Positions 31,301 through 38,715 of a stretch of DNA of 44,392 nucleotides are shown here, piece by piece; the first letter of the stretch is position 1, and each line of letters begins with the position of its first letter. This DNA comes from an uncultured Ruminococcus sp. (lineage in GTDB: Bacteria; Bacillota; Clostridia; Oscillospirales; Acutalibacteraceae), in the NCBI GenBank assembly GCA_902785425.1, contig CACZYP010000006.1, forward strand, positions 1 to 44,392, read 5' to 3'. The notes under the pieces were generated by a model. The model made no database searches and was not told the origin of the DNA. It saw only the letters and a list, made by a program, of their open reading frames with translations. The position numbers were made by a program, and so were the translations under genes.

Positions 31301-34300
31301 CTCAGATTTACCTATCATAAGAATGACCCGACCACATCTGAGATCGAGTATCAGTGTGAACCGGAAGATGAGGACACCCAGGCTGAGAAGGTTCACGTTG
31401 GTTTCCACAACGATCAGCTGAAGAATCAGAACGACAGCAAGCTTGATTCCAAGTTCACAACTCCCTGGGAGAGAGTTTACGTAACATACGAGATTAATAA
31501 CACTTCCTACTGCTTCCTTGCAAAGAAAGCAGACGGCGGTAAGAACTGGTGGGCAGATGTTCCTGTTGACGCTGAATTGGTTTATTTCAGCAACAAGAGA
31601 ACAAACATTTTCAAAGAACTGCATTCCGGTTCGGAGTTCGAGTACACGATCAGTATTCCGAACGCAGATTTCGCAAGTTCCAAGAGCACGATCTTCTTCC
31701 CGATCGCTTCCGAAAAGGATGATGAGGACAGAGTTCTCTGGAAGAAGATAGGCGATTCTAAGGATTACTTCGAGTATGTAAACCACAAGCAAAAGGTATC
31801 CGAGACAGATGCACAGATGGCTTACTACGGTTCGACACAGTGTAACTTCTACGATGCTCCTTTTGTAAACGTACTCAACATGATCGTTACAGGCGATCCT
31901 AAGCCTACTACGAAGTACGCTTATTCTTCGGTATGCTATCCTTCGTATACTGTAGACAACCATAATCTTACCTTTAATGAAGCTAATTCGATTTCGTATC
32001 AGGGTGAGATCTACTACTACTGCGATATCTCAGGCTGGAAGAGAGACAGCTCCTTCCTGCTTGTAAACAACCCGAGATTTGAGAATGCAAGCAGATTTAA
32101 CCAGAACGGTTACGTTTACAAGAACGGCTGGCAGATAAAGCCCGGATATATGTACGCATTCCTCTTTGAGGATCAGATGTCCCTTGAGCCTAACTCAGGC
32201 AACTACAGGACAAGCGTATATACCGACTATGATAACGACAGATATGTAGGCAACAACCGTTATTACCTCGGCAGCAGCGGCGGTTCTGTTCAGTATAACC
32301 AGACTCCGGGTACATTGGCTAACAACCAGCTTTACATGGATAACCGTGCAGGCGGTATGTTCGTATCCGATTCACACTACAGAGACGGTTCCGAATCGCC
32401 CTTCAACTACGGCGGATATACTCCTTCGTGGTACACTTACAGGATCCCTGTTTCCAACGATGTAGTTGTCAAGGATGTTTCCATTGTAACATCGGCCGGA
32501 CATTACGAGAATGTAGTAAGAAACAACACATATGCATTTACTCCCGTAAGAGACTCCGAAAATGTAAACAGACCTATTTACTACTATCTGTCTTACGACA
32601 AGGATCACAACTTCAAGACCCAGACATTTACCTATAACATCAATAACGGTGTCGTTGACGGCGTTACGGATGCTGACGGTGTAACTCATGTTTCGGTTTA
32701 CTTCAATAACAAAGATGGCTGGTCTTCACCTGCTATACATGCAGTAGATCCTATGGGTCACGAGAAGTATCAGACACTTGCCGACAACTCCTCTTCACTC
32801 GATGATGATTACAAGGTATTCACATTTGAAGAAGGCGAGTACACATTCTTCCAGTTCTATGACGGCGATGATAATGCGGAAGGCCTTGAGAATGCAACTC
32901 ATAAGTCCGAAGTCCTTTACCTTACAGGTGAAGAGATCGGCGCCAATGAGAAAGGCTATGACAAGAGAACTACAGCGCTCCTCTGCGAAGGCTCTGCTTC
33001 GGGCTTTACATGGTACATGCACCCGAGAATGGCTGTCATGAGAGCATATCTTGATATGGATACCGTTGCTCAGATGACAACTGATACAGAGTATTTCACT
33101 TACGACTCGACGCAGGGTGTTTACCACTGTCACAACACGGTAGAAATGAGCAGCTTTGCAGACAAGAGAGCACAGCTCAGAACATGGTACTATAACGGTA
33201 CATCCGGCGGCAAGTGGTCTGCAAGAGGTCTTGAGAGCTACGGCGACGGACTTCTTGAAGCAGCAACAGAGCTTATGGAAGCTGCCGACGAAGCTAAGGT
33301 CTATATAGCTGAGAATATCAAGAATTGCCCCGAAGGCAACACAGACTGGGCGGGCGATGACAGCGATAACATGATATTCCTTGAAGGCGAGCAGATCCAG
33401 GACAGCGCCTTTGAGTACACACCGAGATGGACAAACGGTCTTAAGAATATCTATAAGAAGATCTTCAAGAAATCGTATCATCTTACCGATTCCGATGGTA
33501 ATGCTATTACCGGTCAGATCAGCAATGGTGACTGCGTTTACACGAATGCATCAAAGCAGACAGCTGAACAGTTCCGTCAGTATGCGGCAGACCTCAGACT
33601 CTGGCTCGATAATCCTCAGTCTCAGATCAAGCCGGACGCTGTAAGAATCATCGTTGATGACACAAAGAAGAAGGTAGGCAGAACAGTAAGAGGCGGATGG
33701 GGCAAAGAAAACATCCATCTCTATGTTAAGGATCCTACAACAGGCTGGAAACTTTACACATCCGAGATCTGTGAAACAACACAGAAGGACTACTACGCAT
33801 ATGTATTCATGCTTCCGAGCACAGATGTATATTTCAATCAGACGTTCATAATCGCTCAGTCTATGCCTATAACGATCGATGGAATCGATTATGTAGACGG
33901 AGTAAAGATCGAATGTGGTCAGAATATCAAAGCAGGCAACCAGTACAGATACAACACCTGCCTGTCTGTAGATGATGAAGAGTGCTTTACAGCCAACAAG
34001 GCGAAGGAAACACAGATATATAATAATGATGAGATCGTCGAGGGCGAGAACAGCCCGACGAGTGCGCTCAATACATGGGTATATTCCGGTGCTCCTAAGT
34101 ACAGAGATCAGGGCTTTACACTTCTCTTCAGCTATGACACGACAGTAACTTACTCCGGCGGTTCTTACAAGATCTATGCAGGCAGATATGAGATCAATCC
34201 TCTGAACTACGAAGGCTACTATCTTGACTTCGGCGGCACATCGAAAGAGACCGTTGAATTCTGCGGCATCGACCTTTACACCGAAAGAGCAAAGAAGTAC

Positions 34301-34843
34301 TTCACCGAGCCGAATGCCGATGGCTACATGAACTACGGCATGAAGGCAGCTAAGAAGTACTCCGACTGGGGCTCAAGCAGAGTCAACACAGGCAAAGACC
34401 TTGATGTTATGACAAAGAAGATCACTAAAAATGGTGATATGGTTCTTTCCGAAAGCAAAAACAGAGTTAACTTCCGCTGGAACTGCGAAAAGGGTCATGA
34501 TACGCTTACAATGGACAGAAAGATCACCCTTAAGGGTACTACGGTTTCCATTGCATGCAATAAGATCGATTTCAGAGAATCAAGCTCGGCTGACTTTATT
34601 GTTGAGACCGGCAAGGTGATCTTTGAGACCGATACAGTTATCATCATAAGCGATAATGAAAAGTATACGATCTGCAACGGTGAGTATAACTTCATTGTCA
34701 ACGAAAAGGATAAGAACAAGACTACTACTAAGTTCAGCCTTAAGTCTACTTCTGATCCTGATACTGACTGGAGATCACAGTTCGCACTCAAGAGCGACCT
34801 TAATTCAACTCTGAAGGGAGGCAAGTACGTTGACACAAATTGA
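28385..34843 (+). CDS. Giant GspK/PilX-like minor prepilin with carbohydrate-binding-like ectodomain
   Basis: About 2,152 residues. The N-terminus is a short basic leader ending KKG (14-16), then LALATAMVIC and a long helix (17-42), the layout of a type III-signal prepilin. Position +5 after the predicted cut is Thr, not Glu, as in GspK/PilX tip pilins. The ectodomain has Asp/Ser linkers (about 525-545 and 697-712), three segments with GNMNNW, GWMNDW and GEFNGW (about residues 566, 718, 863) that resemble CBM48-like starch/glycogen-binding folds, later Trp/Tyr-rich parts (YVTYEINN, SVYFNNKDGW) that recall CBM25/26, and a beta-rich C-terminus. The ATG at 28385 has AAAGGGTG upstream. It overlaps the next prepilin gene by 14 bases. 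Domain names are from pattern only; ligand unknown. Confidence 0.8.
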   Translation: MRAYSSYFRRKNSKKGLALATAMVICIVLSILVALLVSMATLNITTTQSTVNQRSAYIQAESALSFAESYYITHDSKIPGLGNSGEGLIVFKTDNISEGATFYETKNGTTVLIENDTVEKYKKDCPNTYITVKNTRSGVDSILTMTAVAKYGSDDAYSLTKEYSVQGTTDVKSTPFVGSIKYKTTNETRYVRFHVRATTALGGAPYFYMWYTQISPPEGSSTYNKYATSSIENKLTFNRKYGTVQNGSWGANGPEGACAMSYEGNGWYVTQKTFNLNRNVHYVNGIITKSESARSRGKDQQSWEFFGIPLPNEDELGAQNGVDVYFELNRNQLLDMQNDGNADEFSNKYRSFSARGDTNGHKQLSNFVKFCSEYYTVYTKTETAIMHYRKAGVTDNTAAVPEGFEYEGYGWWRNYTHNFNDMAFGFYYSNGQTISSNEYGKERIVQSFVVEDEDGNLEQFRTEEEANRWLIERGDLAAGNYVEVNVKSATQPVDPNDGPGAKLSYEAMIYTGTEPVPTYETSVMDDTFGDGGSSDSDPDSTDTIAQGDLTVKEMSDPARGAYYIVGNMNNWCEGYSWNDLDLELQPVGDGTYSLAIPATPGEEVQFWVVQKPENLNYMEQSGWWNINFVRVTDRDTTFRRYTNQGNLFDSSNRQVNNYTNWWGNSSGVNNARTYTPTTNEVTITFNPRGDKIDVTDTGTAADSDSDVDITNSSKVYSVIGWMNDWGTKQDSESSVDGTALYSLTRDMQMFSDVDGILTYSDGSLIVESGKEYYFMIAERGADVDENSPVDWTHVYGKDGEKASDDPSRRPLEFNENNAVCIQPVSDKPQKYYVTITYGPNAEGKIVPNYTLTAFDDIDKYYILGEFNGWESHEPVKSTYELDSALPYEMTQVNATKNDVVFEYKIKSIQESGHYEVMVAGYHSTKTEDGKVLIDYDKTWGAKNLENLTDEGAPITYGSDPFEFDLAQRSKVTLRFTYHKNDPTTSEIEYQCEPEDEDTQAEKVHVGFHNDQLKNQNDSKLDSKFTTPWERVYVTYEINNTSYCFLAKKADGGKNWWADVPVDAELVYFSNKRTNIFKELHSGSEFEYTISIPNADFASSKSTIFFPIASEKDDEDRVLWKKIGDSKDYFEYVNHKQKVSETDAQMAYYGSTQCNFYDAPFVNVLNMIVTGDPKPTTKYAYSSVCYPSYTVDNHNLTFNEANSISYQGEIYYYCDISGWKRDSSFLLVNNPRFENASRFNQNGYVYKNGWQIKPGYMYAFLFEDQMSLEPNSGNYRTSVYTDYDNDRYVGNNRYYLGSSGGSVQYNQTPGTLANNQLYMDNRAGGMFVSDSHYRDGSESPFNYGGYTPSWYTYRIPVSNDVVVKDVSIVTSAGHYENVVRNNTYAFTPVRDSENVNRPIYYYLSYDKDHNFKTQTFTYNINNGVVDGVTDADGVTHVSVYFNNKDGWSSPAIHAVDPMGHEKYQTLADNSSSLDDDYKVFTFEEGEYTFFQFYDGDDNAEGLENATHKSEVLYLTGEEIGANEKGYDKRTTALLCEGSASGFTWYMHPRMAVMRAYLDMDTVAQMTTDTEYFTYDSTQGVYHCHNTVEMSSFADKRAQLRTWYYNGTSGGKWSARGLESYGDGLLEAATELMEAADEAKVYIAENIKNCPEGNTDWAGDDSDNMIFLEGEQIQDSAFEYTPRWTNGLKNIYKKIFKKSYHLTDSDGNAITGQISNGDCVYTNASKQTAEQFRQYAADLRLWLDNPQSQIKPDAVRIIVDDTKKKVGRTVRGGWGKENIHLYVKDPTTGWKLYTSEICETTQKDYYAYVFMLPSTDVYFNQTFIIAQSMPITIDGIDYVDGVKIECGQNIKAGNQYRYNTCLSVDDEECFTANKAKETQIYNNDEIVEGENSPTSALNTWVYSGAPKYRDQGFTLLFSYDTTVTYSGGSYKIYAGRYEINPLNYEGYYLDFGGTSKETVEFCGIDLYTERAKKYFTEPNADGYMNYGMKAAKKYSDWGSSRVNTGKDLDVMTKKITKNGDMVLSESKNRVNFRWNCEKGHDTLTMDRKITLKGTTVSIACNKIDFRESSSADFIVETGKVIFETDTVIIISDNEKYTICNGEYNFIVNEKDKNKTTTKFSLKSTSDPDTDWRSQFALKSDLNSTLKGGKYVDTN

Positions 34844-35435
34844 TAAGATCAACAACTTTTTAAGCAAAAAAGCGCACAGCAAAAAAGGTTTTACCCTTGT
34901 TGAAGCTGCGGCGGCGGTAATGATTCTTGCGATAGTTTGCGTAGGCGTACTTAATGCAGTAGCATTCTCAAGAGAAATGGTTTACTCAAACAACTCCAAA
35001 GAGAAAGCATCGGATATTGCACAGCTCGTAGCTGACGAAGTAATGCAGTCAGCTACGGGTATGAACCCCGCCGATGTTGACGCACCTGCTCAGATACAGG
35101 CTAAAGTAAACGAGATCGCTAACGAAACAGTGTCAGATTCTCCTAACATTCAGTTTGAAAATATCGGAAAGGTCAACTGTGTTACAGCATTTGATGTTCC
35201 GACAAACGAAGATGAGCTTATTCAGTATGTTCTTACTCCGATAGCTGACGGCACAGATATCGAATCCGATACGGACGTTACAGTATCTCATGTTCACCAG
35301 AAAGCAACCTTTAACGAGGCTGTTATGGAAGGCTGGGATATCAGAGTTCGTGTTTACTACAAAGAGATCGGTGCAGGCGGCGACTATAGAGTAGTTGATG
35401 TTTCTGCGTTTGCTCCCAGCGACATCGCAAGCTGA
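34830..35435 (+). CDS. Type IV prepilin, GspI/PilV-like minor pilin
   Basis: A 201-residue prepilin. The leader ends in KKG and the mature helix begins FTLVEAAAAVMILAIVCVG, with the canonical Glu5. The ectodomain is small. TTG start with GGGAGG nine bases upstream; the start lies inside the giant gene's last codons, so translation is coupled. In type II secretion and type IV pili, GspI/PilV forms a tip complex with GspJ/PilW and GspK/PilX, whose counterparts flank it here. Confidence 0.88.
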   Translation: MTQIDKINNFLSKKAHSKKGFTLVEAAAAVMILAIVCVGVLNAVAFSREMVYSNNSKEKASDIAQLVADEVMQSATGMNPADVDAPAQIQAKVNEIANETVSDSPNIQFENIGKVNCVTAFDVPTNEDELIQYVLTPIADGTDIESDTDVTVSHVHQKATFNEAVMEGWDIRVRVYYKEIGAGGDYRVVDVSAFAPSDIAS

Positions 35436-35467
35436 TCGATGAGAGCACTCAGAAAGGTTGTGATTTA

Positions 35468-36130
35468 ATGAACTACAAGAAATTACTCAAAAAGTACACA
35501 GGCCGCAGCAAGCGAGGTCTTACGCTTGTTGAAATGGTTGCTGTTATTGCGATAATGGCAATAACCTCGGGTGCTGTTCTCAGCGTTTATGTAATGGTGC
35601 AGAAAGTTACGAATGACGCAAGCGAGATTACTGTTAATCAGTATAATACGACACAGATCGAGAGACTTATCAGAAACGAGCTTCAGGTAGCGTCGAATGT
35701 TGATTTCGATGTTGCAGCTTCGTTCGCTCCCCTTGGTGTTCACTATGATGAAGTAGAAGAGGGCGACGAGTACATGATGTATGACACTCTACGCAAGGAA
35801 GTCGTTTTCAAAAGAGCCGACAGCACGTCAACGTTCAACGATGTATTTACTGTAACCGATGTTAACGAAGTTACTTTTTCGGTATCACCCGTTAACGATG
35901 TAACACCGTCAGACGGTCAGCATTACAAGCTCTTCTATAAGATCTCTACAGGTCACTATGATTACAGCGGCGGTTTTGTTCTCAGCAACACTGTTGTAGG
36001 AGAAGATGACTCAATGGTATACGCAGGTTCAACTAACAAAAAAATAGTTTGGACAGATGGTATTCCGAATGACAATGATACAGTTTTCTATTTCCACAGA
36101 GAAAAGTCGGCTGTAGAGAGTACCCCGTAA
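35468..36130 (+). CDS. Type IV prepilin, GspJ/PilW-like minor pilin
   Basis: A 220-residue prepilin with a leader ending SKRG and mature start LTLVEMVAVIAIMAITSG, including Glu5. The ectodomain of about 170 residues has the 'QIERLIRNELQVASNVDF' helix after the membrane part, as PilW/GspJ proteins do. ATG with AAAGGT ten bases upstream, 32 bases after the previous gene. Last gene of the three-pilin operon, followed by a terminator. No assembly ATPase, platform protein or prepilin peptidase is in the window. Confidence 0.88.
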   Translation: MNYKKLLKKYTGRSKRGLTLVEMVAVIAIMAITSGAVLSVYVMVQKVTNDASEITVNQYNTTQIERLIRNELQVASNVDFDVAASFAPLGVHYDEVEEGDEYMMYDTLRKEVVFKRADSTSTFNDVFTVTDVNEVTFSVSPVNDVTPSDGQHYKLFYKISTGHYDYSGGFVLSNTVVGEDDSMVYAGSTNKKIVWTDGIPNDNDTVFYFHREKSAVESTP

Positions 36131-36139
36131 CAACAGATC

Positions 36140-36172
36140 AGCGGTCATGCCACACGGCATGACCGCTTTTTA
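36140..36172. terminator. Bidirectional terminator of the pilin operon
   Basis: AGCGGTCATGCC (36140-36151) pairs with GGCATGACCGCT (36156-36167), then TTTT. The T tract overlaps the stop codon of the opposing gene. Confidence 0.93.
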
Positions 36173-36670
36173 TGTGCGTAAAAGAAGTAATATATCCTTT
36201 ATTATTACAGACGAGGCTTTTGCGAGTATCATTGCTTTTTGAGAAGATATTATCTCGTTCCTGCCGTATCTGTTCAGCGTTTCTGTTATAAGTGGATCTG
36301 CATTTTTGACCTGCAAAATAACTTTGCGGGCGTTTTTTATTATGTATAGATCGGCAGTTATGATATCCGGAATGCGTTTAAGCTCACGCAGCAGAGAAAC
36401 GGTATCATCGTCGTTCTTCGGATCTACAGAAATCAGGATATTATTTTCGGATATAGTGACTGCAAGATACAGATGATCACTCGTTCGGAAAGGTTTTATC
36501 AGGAGTTTTTTACGTCTGAGATCAATATTCGATTTTGCCGCAGCGAGATAGACAAGAAAGCAGATGATATGAGCGTTATCATTGACACTTCGCCTGGGAA
36601 ACAGTGCTTTTGCTTCGCTGCTGCTTAAACTTATAACAAGATTAGCTGTTCCGAAAGTTTCAATATTCAC
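36170..36670 (-). CDS. Divergent MecA-like adaptor protein
   Basis: A 166-residue protein. The N-terminal MNIETFGTANLVISLSSSEA, the LLIKPFRTSDHLYLAVTI segment and the C-terminal 'LYIIKNARKVILQVKNA...LNRYGR' region follow the order seen in Clostridial MecA/negative-regulator-of-competence proteins, which deliver substrates to ClpC. The match is weak. GTG start with GGAGGG six bases upstream. A minus-strand promoter is visible at 36689-36717. It stands alone. If not MecA-like, it is an unknown soluble protein. Confidence 0.5.
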   Translation of the reverse strand: MNIETFGTANLVISLSSSEAKALFPRRSVNDNAHIICFLVYLAAAKSNIDLRRKKLLIKPFRTSDHLYLAVTISENNILISVDPKNDDDTVSLLRELKRIPDIITADLYIIKNARKVILQVKNADPLITETLNRYGRNEIISSQKAMILAKASSVIIKDILLLLRT

Positions 36671-36688
36671 GGGTATCCCTCCAAGATA

Positions 36689-36717
36689 ATTCTATATTAA
36701 TGCAGATGATTTATCAA
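36689..36717 (-). promoter_or_regulatory. Promoter of the MecA-like gene
   Basis: On the minus strand TTGATA (36712-36717), 17-base spacer, TAGAAT (36689-36694). The palindrome TTTATCA-A-TGATAAA (36710-36724) overlaps the -35 box. Confidence 0.65.
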
Positions 36718-36905
36718 TGATAAATAAATGGAAAAATCGATGATGATTACACATATAACAGCTGCTGTGTATTAAACTCTGACCGTCATCATTATCCAAA
36801 AAACTTAAAAATAATAAAAAGATTTTTTCATAGTTCTGAGGACTTTTTTAGATTTCATTATGTGATGGAGTAATTGCGACAAAAATATTTTAGAAAATTT
36901 CAGCA
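36718..36905 (+). other. AT-rich divergent intergenic region
   Basis: No gene, tRNA or clear hairpin seen. It separates the minus-strand MecA-like gene from the plus-strand sugar transporter operon. Confidence 0.5.
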
Positions 36906-36921
36906 AACTATTGAAATAGTT
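36906..36921 (+). promoter_or_regulatory. Palindrome over the -35 box of the sugar transporter promoter
   Basis: AACTATT-GA-AATAGTT is a perfect seven-pair inverted repeat that covers the -35 hexamer, a typical place for a repressor site. Confidence 0.5.
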
Positions 36922-36939
36922 GTTAATATGTGATAAAAT
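36911..36939 (+). promoter_or_regulatory. Promoter of the sugar ABC transporter operon
   Basis: TTGAAA (36911-36916), 17-base spacer, TAAAAT (36934-36939). The leader to the start codon is about 145 bases. Confidence 0.78.
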
Positions 36940-37036
36940 AGCCTCAGAGGTCTAACAGGATCTTTTAGTGTGCTGCAAGGTTCGTTTTAATTCTATATAA
37001 CAAACATCATTGTAGTTTAAAAGACTTTATACGAAG

Positions 37037-37053
37037 TTTGATGGCGCATCAAA
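37037..37053 (+). promoter_or_regulatory. Palindrome in the leader of the sugar transporter operon
   Basis: TTTGATG-GCG-CATCAAA is a perfect inverted repeat 20 bases before the ribosome site. It could be an operator or an mRNA stem. Confidence 0.45.
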
Positions 37054-37088
37054 AATCCCATCATTAATTACTAAAGGAGATAATTATT

Positions 37089-38570
37089 ATGAAAAACTTG
37101 AAAAAGGGCATCGCCCTTGCAATGGCAGCTTCTCTTTCCGTATGCGTTTTCGCAGGCTGTGAGTCCGGCGGCAACACAGGTTCATCGGCATCTACAGGCA
37201 GCACAGCTACAACAGCAAGTGCTTCTGCAGGCGCAGAAGGCGGCAAGGTTTATTACCTGAACTTCAAGCCCGAGCAGGCTGATCAGTGGGTAGCTCTCGC
37301 AAAGACATACACAGATCAGACAGGCGTTGAGGTAAAGGTTGAGACTGCAGCTTCCGGTACATACGAGGAGCAGCTCAAGAGTGAGATGGCGAAGTCCGGC
37401 GCACCGACACTTTTCCAGGTTAACGGTCCTGTAGAGCTTGCAGCTTGGACAGACTACTGCTACAACCTCAAGGAGACATCTCTCTATCAGAACCTTAAGA
37501 GCGACGACTTTGCTCTTATCAAGGACGACGAGGTTAAGGGCGTAGCTTACGTTATCGAGACTTACGGCATCATCTACAACAAGACTCTCCTGAACAAGTA
37601 TTTCGAGACAGACGGCGCTAAGGCTAAGTCCGTTGACGAGATCAACACATTCGATAAGCTCAAGGAAGTTGTTGAAGACATCCAGGCTAAGAAGGACGAT
37701 CTCGGAATCAAGGGTGCGTTCACATCGGCAGGTATGGATTCCAGCTCTGACTGGAGATTCAAGACTCATCTTGCTAACCTCCCGATCTACTATGAGTACA
37801 AGGCTGACGGTATCGATTCCACAGCTGCTATCAAGGGTTCCTACCTTGACAACTACAGAGCTATCTGGGATCTTTACATCAACAACGCTACATGCGAGCC
37901 TTCTATGCTCTCCGCTAAGACAGGTGAAGACGCTGCTGCTGACTTCGGTCTCGGCGAGGCTATCTTCTATCAGAACGGTACTTGGGAGTATCAGAACTGC
38001 ATCGATGCAGGCCTTACAGATGAAGAACTCGGCATGCTCCCGATCTACATCGGCGCTGAGGGCGAAGAGAACCAGGGTCTCTGCACAGGTTCCGAGAACT
38101 ACTGGTGCGTAAACTCCAAGTCTTCCGAGGCTGATATCCAGGCTACTCTCGACTTCCTCAACTGGGTGATCACAAGCGACGAAGGCAGAACAGCTATGGC
38201 TACAGATATGGGCTTCGTAACTCCGTTCAAGACATTTGACGAGGACGCTAAGTATCAGGCTAACAATGCTCTTATCAAGGCTGCTGATGAGTACATCGCA
38301 AACGGTAAGACAGCTGTTAAGTGGAACTTCTCCACAATTCCTTCCGAGACATGGAAGAACAACGTAGGCGCAGCACTTCTTGACTACGCTCAGAACGGCC
38401 AGACAGACGAGGCTTGGGAAGGCGTTAAGAAGGCATTCGTAGACGGTTGGAAGACCGAGTACGATGCAGCTCACAGCGGCGAAGCTGCTGCAGAAGAAGC
38501 TCCTGCAGAGGAAGCTGCTGAAGAAGCAGGCGCAGAAAGCATGGCTGTAGACGAGAACGCAGCTCAGTAA
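37089..38570 (+). CDS. Sugar ABC transporter substrate-binding lipoprotein (CUT1 type)
   Basis: A 493-residue family 1 solute-binding protein. Signal peptide with lipobox VFAGC and lipidated Cys24, a Ser/Gly/Thr linker, then the binding fold with YYLNFKPEQADQWVALAKTYTDQTGVEV at its start and LDFLNWVITSDEGRTAMA near its end, as in maltose/multiple-sugar binders. The last 30 residues are an unusual Ala/Glu-rich acidic tail. AAAGGAGAT precedes the ATG. A 14-pair hairpin after the stop separates it from the permease genes. The sugar cannot be read from sequence. Confidence 0.92.
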   Translation: MKNLKKGIALAMAASLSVCVFAGCESGGNTGSSASTGSTATTASASAGAEGGKVYYLNFKPEQADQWVALAKTYTDQTGVEVKVETAASGTYEEQLKSEMAKSGAPTLFQVNGPVELAAWTDYCYNLKETSLYQNLKSDDFALIKDDEVKGVAYVIETYGIIYNKTLLNKYFETDGAKAKSVDEINTFDKLKEVVEDIQAKKDDLGIKGAFTSAGMDSSSDWRFKTHLANLPIYYEYKADGIDSTAAIKGSYLDNYRAIWDLYINNATCEPSMLSAKTGEDAAADFGLGEAIFYQNGTWEYQNCIDAGLTDEELGMLPIYIGAEGEENQGLCTGSENYWCVNSKSSEADIQATLDFLNWVITSDEGRTAMATDMGFVTPFKTFDEDAKYQANNALIKAADEYIANGKTAVKWNFSTIPSETWKNNVGAALLDYAQNGQTDEAWEGVKKAFVDGWKTEYDAAHSGEAAAEEAPAEEAAEEAGAESMAVDENAAQ

Positions 38571-38593
38571 TCAGCGAAATATAGAAGCAAATA

Positions 38594-38624
38594 GAGAGTG
38601 GACGGAGCTGCTCCGTTCACTCTC
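38594..38624 (+). terminator. Intercistronic hairpin after the binding-protein gene
   Basis: GAGAGTGGACGGAG (38594-38607) pairs with CTCCGTTCACTCTC (38611-38624), one wobble, three-base loop. No T run follows. Such stems usually keep the binding-protein mRNA more abundant than the downstream permease part. Confidence 0.75.
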
Positions 38625-38715
38625 GTTGACTATAAGGCTGATAACTGACACAGGTTCGGCAACTGCCGAAAAGGTGATTTTTCAGTGTAAGGTACCCCGG
38701 GATCACGGTGATATT

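Noticed and set aside
30803-31963. Minus-strand open frame of 386 codons inside the giant pilin gene
   Set aside because: Shadow frame; the plus-strand frame is continuous for 6.4 kb with a promoter and coupled downstream genes.
37182-38474. Minus-strand open frame of 430 codons opposite the sugar-binding protein gene
   Set aside because: Antisense to a clear lipoprotein; Cys/Leu/Val-rich shadow without start signals.
38626-38715. N-terminal extension of the DUF815 gene from a TTG
   Set aside because: No ribosome site at the TTG, while the ATG at 38716 has GGTGAT at proper spacing.
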